A DNA stretch of 64,000 bases from contig MNCI01008665.1 of the NCBI GenBank assembly GCA_015680685.1, positions 54,700 to 118,699 on the forward strand. Reading direction: 5' to 3'. Made by a program: the position numbers and the translations under genes. Position 1 is the first letter of the stretch. Each line of letters begins with the position of its first letter. The notes under the pieces are model-generated. The model saw only the letters and a list, made by a program, of their open reading frames with translations, was not told the DNA's origin and made no database searches. The stretch comes from Gnetum montanum. Taxonomy: Eukaryota > Streptophyta > Gnetopsida > Gnetales > Gnetaceae. Positions 48,069 to 59,027 of this stretch are shown here, piece by piece.

Positions 48069-49524
48069 TGTAATGACGGAAAACGTCGGCAGCTGGAAAA
48101 CACCGAACGAATCCCGTGTACATAGTTTTAACCACGGATCCGCGTGAGGGCTATGCTGGAAAAATGAATCTGCAGCGCCTTGAACGGTCTTGTCGATCAG
48201 ACAAGGACTTACTAATCAGTAAACCGATGAATATTTTGTGAGAATGATTTGATTCGAGGAATCGTAAAACGAGGGGAAAACGATGTAGATGAATTGCAAC
48301 AATGATAACGCTAAACACGATAAGAGGAAGCTGACATAAGAGAAGCACGTAGTTTCAAGATCTGCGCTTTGACTTGAAAAATGTATATTTTGTATATTTC
48401 GTTACACTGGGGAGACCCCGATTACTGGATGTGAAGCAAGCACAAAACAACAAGAAAACGGTCCAAACAGAAGTCCGATCTACCTCGTGGGCTAAAGCCG
48501 GGATGCAAGGAAGGCCAAGCTCTGATGTCTACCAATCAACTGTTTCTGACCAATAGAGTCTTCCCAGCAAAACGATTACTCCTGTCGCCGGTGCTCAAAG
48601 CGAACTGTGCTCTGTTTCTACCGTAAGGTGATGCTGTCAACAATTGCCACAGCGCTGCTCTCTATACCTCTGCTCAAAAGTGACAAGCGCTCCAGTGCTC
48701 AGAAAAATGTCTTTGCTTCTCTGATTTTCCAACCTCTGTATCTTTGTCAACTAGGGTATTTATAAGCTACGATGCCCTGTGGAAAAGGCGCAACCCTAAT
48801 GACGTGTGCCCCGAATGTTTTGGGTACTGTTGACTTGACCATTTTTGCGTCAAACTTCCTGATTACGCATAATACGCTCGTTCGCGTATTGTGCGTGTGC
48901 AGAAGAGATGCGCGTCGGGCATGTCTCAACTTTCTTTGAGTTATATTACGCTCATTCACGCTGTGTTGCGTGTATGAGTGTAACGTAACATGGGAACAAT
49001 GGAGTTAAAGCTATTTTACGCTTGCTTACGTGGCCGCGCGTAGTGAAGCGTAGAACAATGTTTAGCTTGGCAACGCAATACGCTGTAATACGCTACGTTG
49101 CGTGATGAGCATATGATGAGCAGTCGCATTTTCTTAGACCTTGCCTTTGACTGTTCTGGAGCTTATTACGCTTCCGTGCGTAACAGAGCGTAAACCTAGC
49201 CTTGAACAAAAGACTTAGCAAAATACACAAGAAATCGCATATCATGCTGCTTAATCTTCTCCCTATGCCGAAGTAACTATCCTTCTGATGCCGGACTATG
49301 TCTAAGCAAAATCACGCTAAGCGCCATTACGCTACGTTGCGTGATATAACATAAACAGAAAAAGCATAGAAAGATTAGGAATCCGCGCAAGAAGTTGAGG
49401 ACTTTATGCTACGCGCCTCTTGGTGTTGCTCTGTCTTATTCTCCCCTCTGGAATGCTAAGATGCGCCCTTGCCTGAATTGCGAATCTTTGCCTGAGACCG
49501 ACTCGCAATTTTCACGGTGTTTCA
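48069..49524 (-). repeat. 3' LTR of G4 (1456 bp)
   Basis: It runs TGTAATGACGG to ggtgtttca on the plus strand. Compared with 59272-60721, the first 225 bases show 17 substitutions, all transitions, and one single-base indel. On the minus strand a TATA box, gcttataaata, lies at 48758-48768. The middle (48860-49360) is packed with acgc/gcgt words, with at least seven exact ttacgc or gcgtaa hexamers. Confidence 0.93.
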
Positions 49525-49538
49525 ATGGCCCCTCTTTG
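49525..49538 (-). other. Polypurine tract of G4
   Basis: On the minus strand this reads caaagaggggccat and abuts the LTR start tgaaacacc. Its position fixes the element orientation together with the primer site. Confidence 0.8.
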
Positions 49539-50640
49539 TTGATGGTTGGAGGGCTTACCCGAAAGACGTCGACAAAGAATACGAAACACCGGATTGGTAG
49601 AAGCAAGAACAGCGTCCATCCATGGCTACTCAAGGATTTCCCTGTTAACATGGAAAAGCAAAGCTGGAGGGAATGGGAGATAGAATGGCATGGTGGGAAC
49701 AGGTTTGGGGCAGACGTAACATAAGTCAGGATGATAGGAGTATGGAATACGCTTACTAAACGCACAGAAGCGTACGCACACGTATGTCAAGAGGAATGCT
49801 TTCAGACGAGCGTAGCGCGTCAGCCTGAGATCTCTCTGTCACTGATTACAGCAGGAATGCTTGCAAAAGGAGCATGGTGCATCACTTCTGCGATATCTCT
49901 GCTAGTGCGAATGCGGAAAATGGGTACTTGTGTATGTAGCTTTTGCGTATGGGAAGCGGGTGGTGGGGATGAAGGAAATAGGAGCTAGGAGTAGGATTTT
50001 GACAGGTATAGGCATGCAGATCTAAGTGGTCGGGCGGACCTGAGCAGCCATTTCAACACGCTGTTGTACTTCACCGCTCAGATGGTCGCACCTTTGAACG
50101 ACATCCTCTAAAGCAAGTAACCTGCAACCACAAAAGACAACAGAGGACAGCATTGCTCATGCGAACAAGACGCAGGGTCGTCGAAGCGAGCGCCGTTAAA
50201 TGCGAGATAGAGTGATCGGGCCGTGAAGGAGGAGCTGGAGCATGAGGGCGAAGCCGCCAATCCTGACGATTGGCCCAGCATATCTTCGCCAAAAGGCATC
50301 AGACACAGTGCAGCTAACTGGTTGTACAAGGAACCAGCTAGATGAATTTGCGAAGCTGGCGTCCGATGGCGATGATTGGCAGAGGTTGCCGAGGTCGTTG
50401 TCGACGAGGATTTCGTCGGGGCTCCGGCTGGCGAGACTAAACTCTCATAGGTACTACCACTGCGGCGGGTGCGGCGGCGGCATCTCCGAGGGATCAGTAA
50501 GATGCCTCCCAGCTCATCCAAGGAATCAGTAGGATGCCGGTGGGGTGGCGACACTGGGACTGTCTCAGTATCCCACCTTGTTTGTTGTGCAGCTATACAG
50601 AGATGATCACGCTCGCTTAGTTTATATGGCAGCAGTCTGT
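49539..50640. other. Unassigned 3' region of G4
   Basis: No family is recognised. A minus-strand frame of 195 codons (50108-50695) is open but looks compositional. A possible minus-strand exon begins after gtggttgcag at about 50122 and reads ALEDVVQRCDHLSGEVQQRV down to about 50032. It could be a short sense gene or chance. Confidence 0.3.
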
Positions 50641-50644
50641 AAGT

Positions 50645-51232
50645 CCCAGTTTTGAGTCTTGGTAGACTGTCATTGCTGGTTTTAAGTCTCAGCAAACCAT
50701 GGTCCTAGTTTAAAGTCTGGGCAGACCGAGAAATGCTAGTTTTATGTCGTAGCGGACGACGGAGTGTCTGATTTATGGTCTCAGCAGACCGTGCCGTGGA
50801 TGTTAGTTTCATGTCATGACCCAAGGACAGAGCTGTGCTAGTTTTACGTCTCAGCGGAAGGCTACTTACCTGTGCCAGTTTAGCGTCGTGGCGAACGCGT
50901 GCAAAAGATGCCAATTTTTCGTCTTAGCGGACCTGTACAACATTGCCAGTTTTTTGTCGTAGTGGACGGTTGCAACCTGCCAGTTTAGCGTCGTAGCGGA
51001 CGAATATTGCCAGTTTAGCATCGTGGCGGACGCATGCAAGGAATGCCAGTTTTACGTCGTAGCGGACGATCAGTGCCAGTTTAGTGTCGTAGCGGACGTA
51101 TATTGCTAGTTTAGCGTCATGGCGGACGCATACAAGGAATGCCAGTTTTACGTCGTAGCAGACGATCAGTGCCAATTTAGCGTCGTAGCTGACGTATATT
51201 GCCAGTTTAGCGTCGTGGCGGACGCGTGCAAG
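50645..51232 (+). repeat. Hairpin array A: about 18 units upstream of the antisense gene
   Basis: Each unit is about 22-24 bases, [CT]AGTTT plus two or three bases, then a 4-base arm, a 6-base loop ending GCG or GCA, and the opposing arm. Units are spaced about 20-45 bases apart. Arms seen include CGTC/GACG (most), AGTC/GACT (near 50655), GGTC/GACC (near 50780) and AGTC/GACC (near 50717). The left units are more diverged, and the right ones form a regular higher-order array (for example 51040-51230). The minus strand reads as an open frame with repeated VRYDAKLA, which is a by-product. Confidence 0.8.
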
Positions 51233-51620
51233 GAATTCTGGCCTTTTTGACAGATGGGGCCATCGATACGGGTCGTCCCGAAGACTGAGAACTTAGCGCC
51301 CGGGGCTTGCGAAGCTTAAACTGGATCTAGGAAATGGCTTGGTTCAGTTGTTATCACGCATATAACACGCTGTTCATGGCTCGCCATGTCTCGACCTGTT
51401 TCCAGAACCCATAAGGCACGGTGTACTACGCAGGCGGGTAAGCGAATTTTATTAACTGTCTATTTTCTGTTTTGTTATATGTCTGTTGTCGGTGTAAAAT
51501 ATAAGAGAAGCCCATGCGCAAAATGTAAAATAAGCCTATGTTGTATGGTACAGGTTCTTTATTCAGGACAACAGGTTAGTTGGAGATGGGGATGTGTTAT
51601 CATGGGCCGAAACGGCGATA

Positions 51621-54600
51621 ATGGCGTTTACCGCAACTAGCAACGTGCGCACTGGTGTTATAGAGCAGATTGCCTTTGACATGCGTGAGTACCCCACCNC
51701 GCCCCTTACCGTCGAGGACGTGCAGAGGGAACTCCCACCATTTCCCTTGCCATTTGGCCCCGGTAAGGCTGTTGTATAGTTGGTTATTGCGTAATATAGT
51801 TGTAAATTGTGAGCGTTGCGTAATAATGTTTTCGTTTGACTTGTGTTTTACGCTTTTCAGTCAGGGAATCTCGAGAGATTACCCTTACGATTTCCGGCCG
51901 CGAGGCAAGTACCGTCCTTTTTCGTTATGGCGACATCAAGGACGCCCAGCATTGGCTCGACCATTTGGCAGCCCCAGTCACGGTGACCTCCAAGATCCGA
52001 GCAGCAGGGCTAATGCATCTGTTTTTTAACCGCAACTCCTGATGTTCCTGCCAGTGAGATGTTGACCCTGGTCAACTCCTTCAACGAAAAAGCGGAGCAT
52101 TTTTGCACATGCGTACATAACGTGCACGTAAGCTTTAACATCGATGCTCAGCTCTTCGCGGACCTCTTCAGCGTCCCCTCGAACGGCCTTCCCGTAAGTG
52201 AGAAGACGAAGAGAAGCATCGCCTTCCAAGATTGGCTGAAGGAGTGGGTGAGGATCCCGAAGGAAACCAAAGGGTTTCCTTGCGAAAGATTCCAGATGGG
52301 TGCTGCCAAGATGCTTTATCCCCTCTTCTGGGCTCGGGCTTTCCCTAAAACTCTCTCGCAAGGGAAGTTCTTTTCTATAGAACAAACTCGTATTATGCGG
52401 GAGGTTCTGGAAGGGGGGACCCAATTCAACTGGGCAAACTATTTCGCTAAGGGGCTGCGCAACGAGATGATCAAGCTTCGCCAGAAGCTGAAATCTCGGT
52501 TCAACATGCATCACGCCTTCTTCATAGCTTGCCTCCGGTGGTTTGCTGAGTTTCTGGTCATCCACAGGAATGGGGTCTGGGTGCAGCAAGACCGAGACCA
52601 GCTGTCCAAACCTTGGATTACCCACATCCTCAGCACTACCCGTGGGCAGGATCCGCCGGAAGGGATCGGGAAGTCGCTGTCTATAACGACCAAGGGTCTG
52701 GCGGCGCCCCAAGTGCGAGGCCTCAACAGCGTAGGTGGGATAATGCCTACTTACACCGGTGACACATCACGAGGGAAACGCCTGGCGGAAGAAATCGTAG
52801 AACTTGCAGCTCGGCGTCAAAGGCTCCGCATAGCCGAGGCCCCTGAGAGTGACGCAGGCCGAACTGTGATGGTCAAAGTTAAGTGGAGTAAGCCTCCACC
52901 TGGTAAGCGTGGAGAAATTGTATTACACAATGTTTGTTTAGATGTTTTGTACTAATATACTAAGGTGTTGTGATATGACCAGTAAAAGTTACAGAAAAAA
53001 TGACCCCTGAGACGGGGGCAGTAATACTAAGTCGTACGGAGGGGGCCTCAATTTTGGAAGAAGAGGCCCCAGCTATTAGCGTGAGCCGTGTACAAGCTCT
53101 GGTGCATGAGGAGGCCCCAGCTACTAGAACCAGTGACGCACAAACTCAAGTGCGTGAAAGGGAAAGGGATACGGAAGATGTCGACGAAGTCGCCACTATC
53201 ACCGGTAGAGGTAATGGGTGTGTTAGCATGTTTGCAGGATTCTGTAAATAGATGAGGTTTTTTAACTGGATTACGCTACAGGAGAAGAGGAGGTGTCCAC
53301 ATCTGTCGCTGTGAGCAGAGCGTGGAGAGACTTCCCTAATAAATTTGCCTTCATGGAAGGCATTGTCAGCGACATGATCGAGCACCTGGAGCGCGTCGAA
53401 CTTGGAGCTGGTACGCTATGGTTGTAGTCAGTTTGTGATATTACATAATGGTAATGTGTCACCAACACTGATGATTATTTCTGTTAAGAGCTCGCCTCCG
53501 ATGGGATCCCACTGAGCCCATTGATTTGGACACAATGGAGCCCCCATCCAATGAAGCAACCATGCCACATCACATTTATGAGGAAATGCGTAAATGTGCG
53601 TTACGCTCGACACGTTCCTTATGGGAGAGTAAGGGCATTACTGAGAATCTGTGGAAAAGGCTGCAGAGGTCGGAGTAGAGGGTTGAGTCTCTAACCAAAG
53701 AGGTCGAAGACTTAAAATCACGGTGCGACTTCCTACAGGCGCGGGCAACGGGGGATGAAGACTGGCGTACTGCTGTTGTCGATTACTCTCGGTATTGGAC
53801 AGCCATCAAAAATAGCGTACAAACCAGTCAGGCGTTAGTAGAGCAGCAGATGCAGATAGAGCTCCTAGCTCAGAAAAGCCAGGATTGGAGGGACTATTGT
53901 GCGAGTGTGCAAGAATAGGGGCAGAAGGAGAAAGACCATAAGCATTTGTACAAGCGGGAGAGCATTGCTTATCGGAAGCTCTACCACGATTTTGCCGTCA
54001 AGACCTAATCCTTGGAAGTCTTTCTGGACGTCATCGGAGCTTCCGAAGCCTTCAAGAAGTTCGAAGAGCAGGTGATTGTAAGTGCGTCCCCGAAAAGGGA
54101 GGTGACTCTCCCTAGGGGTCAGGCTACAATCCCTACTTTCTTCTCGGACCCACCCCGCTGGAGCAACGTGGAGAAAGGGAAAGTGAAGGCTGGAGCTGCC
54201 TTGGGAGAGGATGTATAGCTAGATCTAACGGAGGAAGAGATTATGAAGTGCCTGTGGGCTGGCCTGGATAAGCTTCCCTTTGCTGCGGAAGCAGGGCCGT
54301 CACGAGTAAGTTTACGCACAACTTAGTTTGCGTTTCTAATTATGATGTTAAGTCTTGTGTAGCTAATGTGCTTACTATGTTCAGGTACCAGCCGAGGATA
54401 GGGAAGAAGAACAAGCTGAGAAGTTAGCAGAGGGAGCGGCGGAAGTGGAAAAAGAAGCAGAGGAAAAAGTAGAGGAACGCAACGATGAAGAGCGTCCTTC
54501 TGTGGAGCTGGCGCCGGAACAAGGACCTCACAAAGAGGACATTCTTCGTGAAAGAATCATTCCTAGAAACGACGGGCCATTGTAGGACGATCCATTAGCG

Positions 54601-54654
54601 TTGGATCCAGACTTAAGAGATATCGGTGATAGTGGCAGTAGAGGAAATGCGTAA
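51621..54654 (+). pseudogene. Antisense multi-exon gene inside G4, broken by point mutations
   Basis: Exons: 51621-51762, 51861-52902, 52983-53210, 53282-53410, 53491-54305, 54385-54654. The five introns (98, 80, 71, 80 and 79 bases) are all GT-AG. The first four fall after codon base 1 and the last between codons, and the frame continues across every junction. An extra first exon at 51386-51437, also ending in phase 1, is possible. Exon 2 encodes a globular region (VSFNIDAQLFADLFSVPSNG, AFQDWLKEWVRIP, LRWFAEFLVIHRNGVW) loosely like plant transposon proteins. Exon 5 is coiled coil (VESLTKEVEDLKSRCDFL). Exon 6 is Glu-rich. Damage: a one-base shift in a T run near 52022-52027, about four stops in exon 5 and one in exon 6. 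An N lies at 51699. Function unknown. Confidence 0.8.
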
Positions 54655-54848
54655 TTATAATTTACGCATAGTTTTATTGATGTTGAGTGCAATATCATTT
54701 TACAAATGACTAAAAAGACGTGTTATAAAACCTGGTGGATGCGTTAAATGTCGGTTACACATTTTTTTATTCTTTTTTGCGTTTTGCTGGTAGAGTGTGA
54801 GCACAATTGTTGAAAAGTTCACCTAAGTGATAATGATAGAGTGTAATT

Positions 54849-55018
54849 GCTAGTTTAAGGCCATCGCGGGCCGTTACATGATTCTGCGTAACCTAGCGAC
54901 TAGTTTAAGGCCATTGCGGGCCTGAACTAGTTTAAGGCCGTTGCGGGCCATTGCGTAATATGCGTAAATGATAGTGGTGTACAATTCTATGTCACTAGTT
55001 TAAGGTTGTTACGGGCCA
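54849..55018 (+). repeat. Hairpin array B: four units downstream of the antisense gene
   Basis: The units read CTAGTTTAA, then GGCC, a loop (ATCGCG, ATTGCG or GTTGCG) and GGCC. The fourth has GGTT-GTTACG-GGCC, which still pairs by G-U wobble in RNA. The layout matches array A (same AGTTT head, arm length, loop length and GCG loop end) with completely different arm bases. It lies between the convergent ends of the antisense gene (54654) and protease (55248). Confidence 0.8.
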
Positions 55019-55247
55019 GTTGCGTAATACGAAAAGCGTAAATGATACTGGTACAGAATTTTACGTAATTGTGCTAAAGTGATCAAGAAACGTGAATACC
55101 ATGCGTATGAAAGAGACAATAGTGTGAAGATAAATGACAAGCGTAAGAACTGCAAATGAAAGTAACGTGACAATGCATGAAATAAAACTGCTAAGTATAA
55201 CCATGACAACCCGTTAAGAAAAAGATAATGTATGCAAAGACCATCGT

Positions 55248-56088
55248 TCAACCATCGATACGCAATTGTCTTTTGATGGCCTTTACGTTGAGCGTCGCGT
55301 AAGGGCGAGGAGACTTATGGTTTGACTCCTCTACGCTGTCATCCAGAAATGGCAGGTTAGCCCAAGCTAGACCGTTATCATTGCTGTCAGCTTGTTGAGG
55401 GTTTTGGAGACAGGTTTGTTCATCAGTCGTTTCTATCTCTGAACCCCGTTCTTCTTCAATGTTATTGACGATCTTAGGGGTGATTTCTTCGCCGCGTATC
55501 ACAATCTCCCCTCCGGCATAGGGAAGATGTATCTCTTGGTGTATCAGTGATGAAACTGCCCTTAGCTGGGCTAACCATGACCTCCCCAAGATCAGGTTGA
55601 ACCCTGGCATCTCCTCAACGACTAAGAAAGTGGCCTCTGTTGGGAATTGATCCCCCGCCACAAACTCAATACGCACCGTCCCCTTAACTTGAACCTGTGC
55701 CCCGTTGAACGATTTTACATAGGCTGTCGTTGTGGGCGTGATTTGGTTGACCAGACCCAACTTATCCACGATGGAATAGGGAATGACGTTGGTAGCTGCG
55801 CCATCGTCCACGTGCACTCTCTGGATTCGGTATTGACCGACCCGGATAGTGATAAACATGGGTTCAGTTGTCACTTGACCTTTCTCAGGATCGTCTTTGA
55901 TAGACCCGTCGTGGAAGGTCAGTGAGGAAGGCGTAGGTTGCTCAGCTTTGGAAGGAAACATGACAGCATGTATCGCTTCCTCCTCCGTTGGTAAGCTTTC
56001 ATCCACTGATATGGATGTCAGCATGCGAACCATAGCCTCACGGTGTTCTTGAGACGTCATAAGCAGGTCATAAAGGCTCACTGTCGTG
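55248..56088 (-). pseudogene. Retropepsin-like protease of G4
   Basis: The frame opens with VSLYDLLMTSQEHREAMVRM, the usual lead-in to Tat-type proteases, without an ATG, so it was part of a gag-protease polyprotein. The core is RVHVDDGAATNVIPYSIVDK; the active triplet is D-D-G where D-T-G, D-S-G or D-G-G is usual. The end motif FNLILGRSWLAQLRAVSS is normal. The 277-codon frame is open and ends RQLRIDG with a stop, with no reverse transcriptase after it. Just upstream is a ten-base T run (A run on the coding strand, 56089-56098) where the frame changes. Confidence 0.82.
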
Positions 56089-56733
56089 TTTTTTTTTTGA
56101 GAGCCTGTTTAACTTGCGTAAATGCATCAAGGAGGTCCTTCTCCCGGCTAGGTTGTTTATGCCCTTTGTCCTCTTCCATTCGGCCCAGGAGATCGATTTC
56201 CCGAGGTAGAGTGGTGTTAGTCGGGGGCTGCCTTTCTTCTTGCCAAGAGAAGGCGATTGCGTTTCTTCACCCTTCCTCTGCTCCTGAGGTGCAGGTGAAG
56301 GCACAGAGGCCAGGGGCCTAGGCTTAGGGAAGCCGAGCGTAAAATGGTCTTTCGTTGCGTTTGTCTCCTTTCCCTTTCGCTTGGGAGGTGACGATTGATG
56401 CTCTTGGTCGGAGGTCTGCCTCTGCGTGAGAGGAGCAGCCTGTGGTTTTGGTGCCCTGATAATGAAGGGCGCCCTAGGCGTGGACGCGGATGAGGCCGTG
56501 GCTTGGCTATTGCTGCGTGACTGAGAGTGTATCTGAGAAGGTGCCTGTATGATGAAGGGCGGCTTCGATACCCCACTGGCTGCCGATGAAATGGTTGGCC
56601 CCCTTTGTGAGTTAGCAGGGATACGCAAAATAAAAGGTTGTTTTGGTGGTTCCCTCCTCTCATTGTCCGTACTTACCACAGTGATTGTATAAGGATCATC
56701 GTTTGCGTTCAACGGGTCCTTATACACATGCAA
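56068..56733 (-). pseudogene. Gag-protease linker of G4 with three PFI-type repeats
   Basis: A low-complexity Pro/Ser/Lys-rich linker of about 220 residues. The motif P-F-I-[IL]-x-x-P occurs three times: KQPFILRIP, KPPFIIQAP and RAPFIIRAP. It ends with an A run and a frame change into protease (VSLYDLL). It could be a linker with short binding motifs. Function unknown. Confidence 0.55.
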
Positions 56734-56799
56734 TGTCTAGTTTTCTAGACGTGTCGGGTTGCTGCTGTCTAACTTGAGTGAATCGTCATCCAGCATATG

Positions 56800-59027
56800 T
56801 TCAATGTCGTCTTTCAACGCCCAACAGTAATCCGTATCGTGACCACACAGCTGGTGGTAGTCACAGAAACGGTCCAACCTGAAAGATCATGGAACTGGTG
56901 GTTCATTAGGTACGGCTAAAAAAGGGTTCTTCAGTAGTTCACAATGACGTCTGTGATACTTCAGAGCCTCCTCAGACACCTTCTTAGGTTGAATGTGCCC
57001 TGCCCCTAACAGTTGTTTCAGCAGTTTAGAATGCTTTACAGGTAATGCTGTGTACTTTAAGCGATCCTTACGCTCGAAGTTTGGCCTAGGCTGGGGGGCC
57101 TTTTCAGGGGCAGTCGTGTCTTGGCCAGTGCCGACACCAGCCGTGGTTTCAGGAGGCGCAGTGGGTGCCTTCTTGTTCTTAGTCTTTGTACTCTCAGTCA
57201 TTGCAGCTACTGTCATTGTTGCTGCTTTACCCTTGTCTTTGCCCTTGTTATGCGCGTTCCTGTAGGCAACATACGCTGGGTCTTTGCTGGCCTTCGCAGC
57301 ATCTTGGATGCTTCTAGTTTGAGCGAAGGCTTGGTGTAGAGAGTTGGGGGAAAGATAATACAGCTTCGACTTAATGAAGTCGTTGACTGCTCCCTTGAAT
57401 ATAGCCAGCAGATGTGAGTCGGCGATCGGCTTACGGATCTCATTCAAGGTAGCATTCTAGCACTATATAAACTTTTGGACAGGCTCGAGCGGGTCTTGTT
57501 TCATCCCCATGAGCTGATCCAATGTGACTTCCGGCTTCAAGTTGTACTTGAAGCGGGTCACAAACTGGGTCAATAGCTCTTCCAAGATTGACATGGAAGA
57601 GCGCGGGAGGGCTCAGTACCAATCTAAAGCTTTCCCTGTTAAAGATATTGGAAAGACTCGGATGATGGCGTGTGGCCACTGTTGCAACAACAAGGACTCA
57701 AACCTAAAGGTGACCAAGTGAGCATTGGGATCTCCCTCCCCATTGTACTTGGTAAAATGAGGCAGAGACATCCCTGGCGGCAATGACAGCATAGGGACCG
57801 CTGGACTAATCGGATCATCCTGGTAAAAGTCCATGACCTGAATAGTATCGGAACCAGCGGCTTTGAGGCGTCGGACCTCCTCGGTGAGAGTCTGTATGAG
57901 CTGGAAGGCTTGGTCCAGACCCGTTGACGGAGGTGCCTGTGCAGAAGGCATAGGAGGTCAGACCGGGAGGGCGGCGCCAGGAAGTGGAAACGACGGGAGA
58001 GGTTGATTGGCTGCTTGTGGGGCGAGGATCCCCGCAGACGGAGGGGCCTGCGAAGACCACCACCCACTGGTTTGTGAAGCGGGGTTAGCCGCCACCTGTT
58101 GCGTAAGATAGGGATAGATGTATTGCGGGACCACTTGTGGAGCTTGCGTTGCGGGTGCAACAGAAGGTTGCACACCATACAGCGCAGGCTGATTGTGTTG
58201 CGCTGCAAGGTTGGGCCACTGACTTGGGGCGGGCTATTGGGTGTATGTCTGCGGCTGAACAGCTGTGGTGATTTGTTGAGTTGGAGGCGGCGGAAGCGAC
58301 AAGGTCTGCGTCAGGCGAGTTGTTGATACGGCGTGAGGCTATATCTGCGGGATAAAATGGGAGGCGGTGGTCGCCGAGACCACCACTGGGATGCTAAGTA
58401 CTCGAGGTGACGAAACCGCCCCCGTGTTATTATGCGGTATTTGTGCTTGCAGCCCAGACGGCTGCGCGGTGGCCTGCGGCATGGCAGGGAAATGCATCTG
58501 TGCGGTCATAGCCGGGTCAAGGGGGCGGCCTCTCCGTTGAAAGGAAACAAGGGATTTATGTACATTTGGGAGCTCAAGGTATGGAACAAATGCTCCGACT
58601 GGGCTGCCAATTCGTCCTCTTCCTCTTCCCCATGCTGGGGCTCCACCACAGCTTGGGCCGCCTGGGCCTTGGCCATGACCAACTATGTAATGAGTTCATG
58701 TTGGCATTCGGTCAAGGGAATGATGTCGTAAGCTGTTGGCTTGAAATCATGGCCCCCTCGGTGGACCACCTCAAAGTTTCGTTTCGCTTCGACTTCGGCT
58801 CGGCTAAGAGCCAACTTCGCCTGGATCTTAACACATATAAAGTTATATCCTTCAGGGGTTATGACCGTGAAGATTGGCACTTTTCCCTGAAGTCTCAATG
58901 ATCGGCGTAATGGCCCTTGAGATCCTGTTGCACCAGGAGCTGGTCTAGCGATCGCGATAGGGTTCACAGATGTGGCACCCAAATCGGCGGGGACCATGGC
59001 GGTTGTGGTCATGTACAAGGAATCCAT
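56800..59027 (-). pseudogene. Tat-like gag of G4, broken
   Basis: The likely start is MDSLYMTTTAMVP (59027), soon after the primer site. The N-terminal part (to 58683) is basic and helical. A Pro/Gln-rich region follows (57950-58650, several frame changes). The capsid domain is at 57447-57951: LPHFTKYNGEGDPNAHLVTF, then ALPRSSMSILEELLTQFVTR and LMGMKQDPLEPVQKF, the retrotransposon-gag pattern. Next comes 56887-57447 with NEIRKPIADSHLLAIFKGAV and a Lys/Ala-rich tail. A CDYHQLCGHDTDYCWALKDD knuckle (C-x2-H-x4-H-x4-C) near 56810-56870 is a Tat-branch hallmark. In-frame stops include TGA for an expected Arg and TAG, fitting deamination. Confidence 0.8.

Noticed and set aside
50108-50695. Minus-strand 195-codon open frame in G4
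   Set aside because: Its composition (Ser, Thr, Arg, Pro) and its partner open frame on the other strand suggest a GC-rich chance frame. No motif or family recognised, and it runs into array A.
50924-51175. Minus-strand open frame with repeated VRYDAKLA
   Set aside because: It is the reverse reading of hairpin array A. The repeat unit is explained by the DNA array, there is no start context, and the frame breaks in neighbouring units.
50645-51232. CRISPR-like array of repeats and spacers
   Set aside because: Eukaryotic nuclear context, diverged repeats, irregular short spacing, no cas genes. The units are explained as hairpins inside a retrotransposon.
52026-52712. Minus-strand 228-codon open frame opposite exon 2 of the antisense gene
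   Set aside because: It is the shadow of a long plus-strand exon that has splice-consistent neighbours. Its own sequence shows no retroelement motif although it lies in the sense direction of G4.
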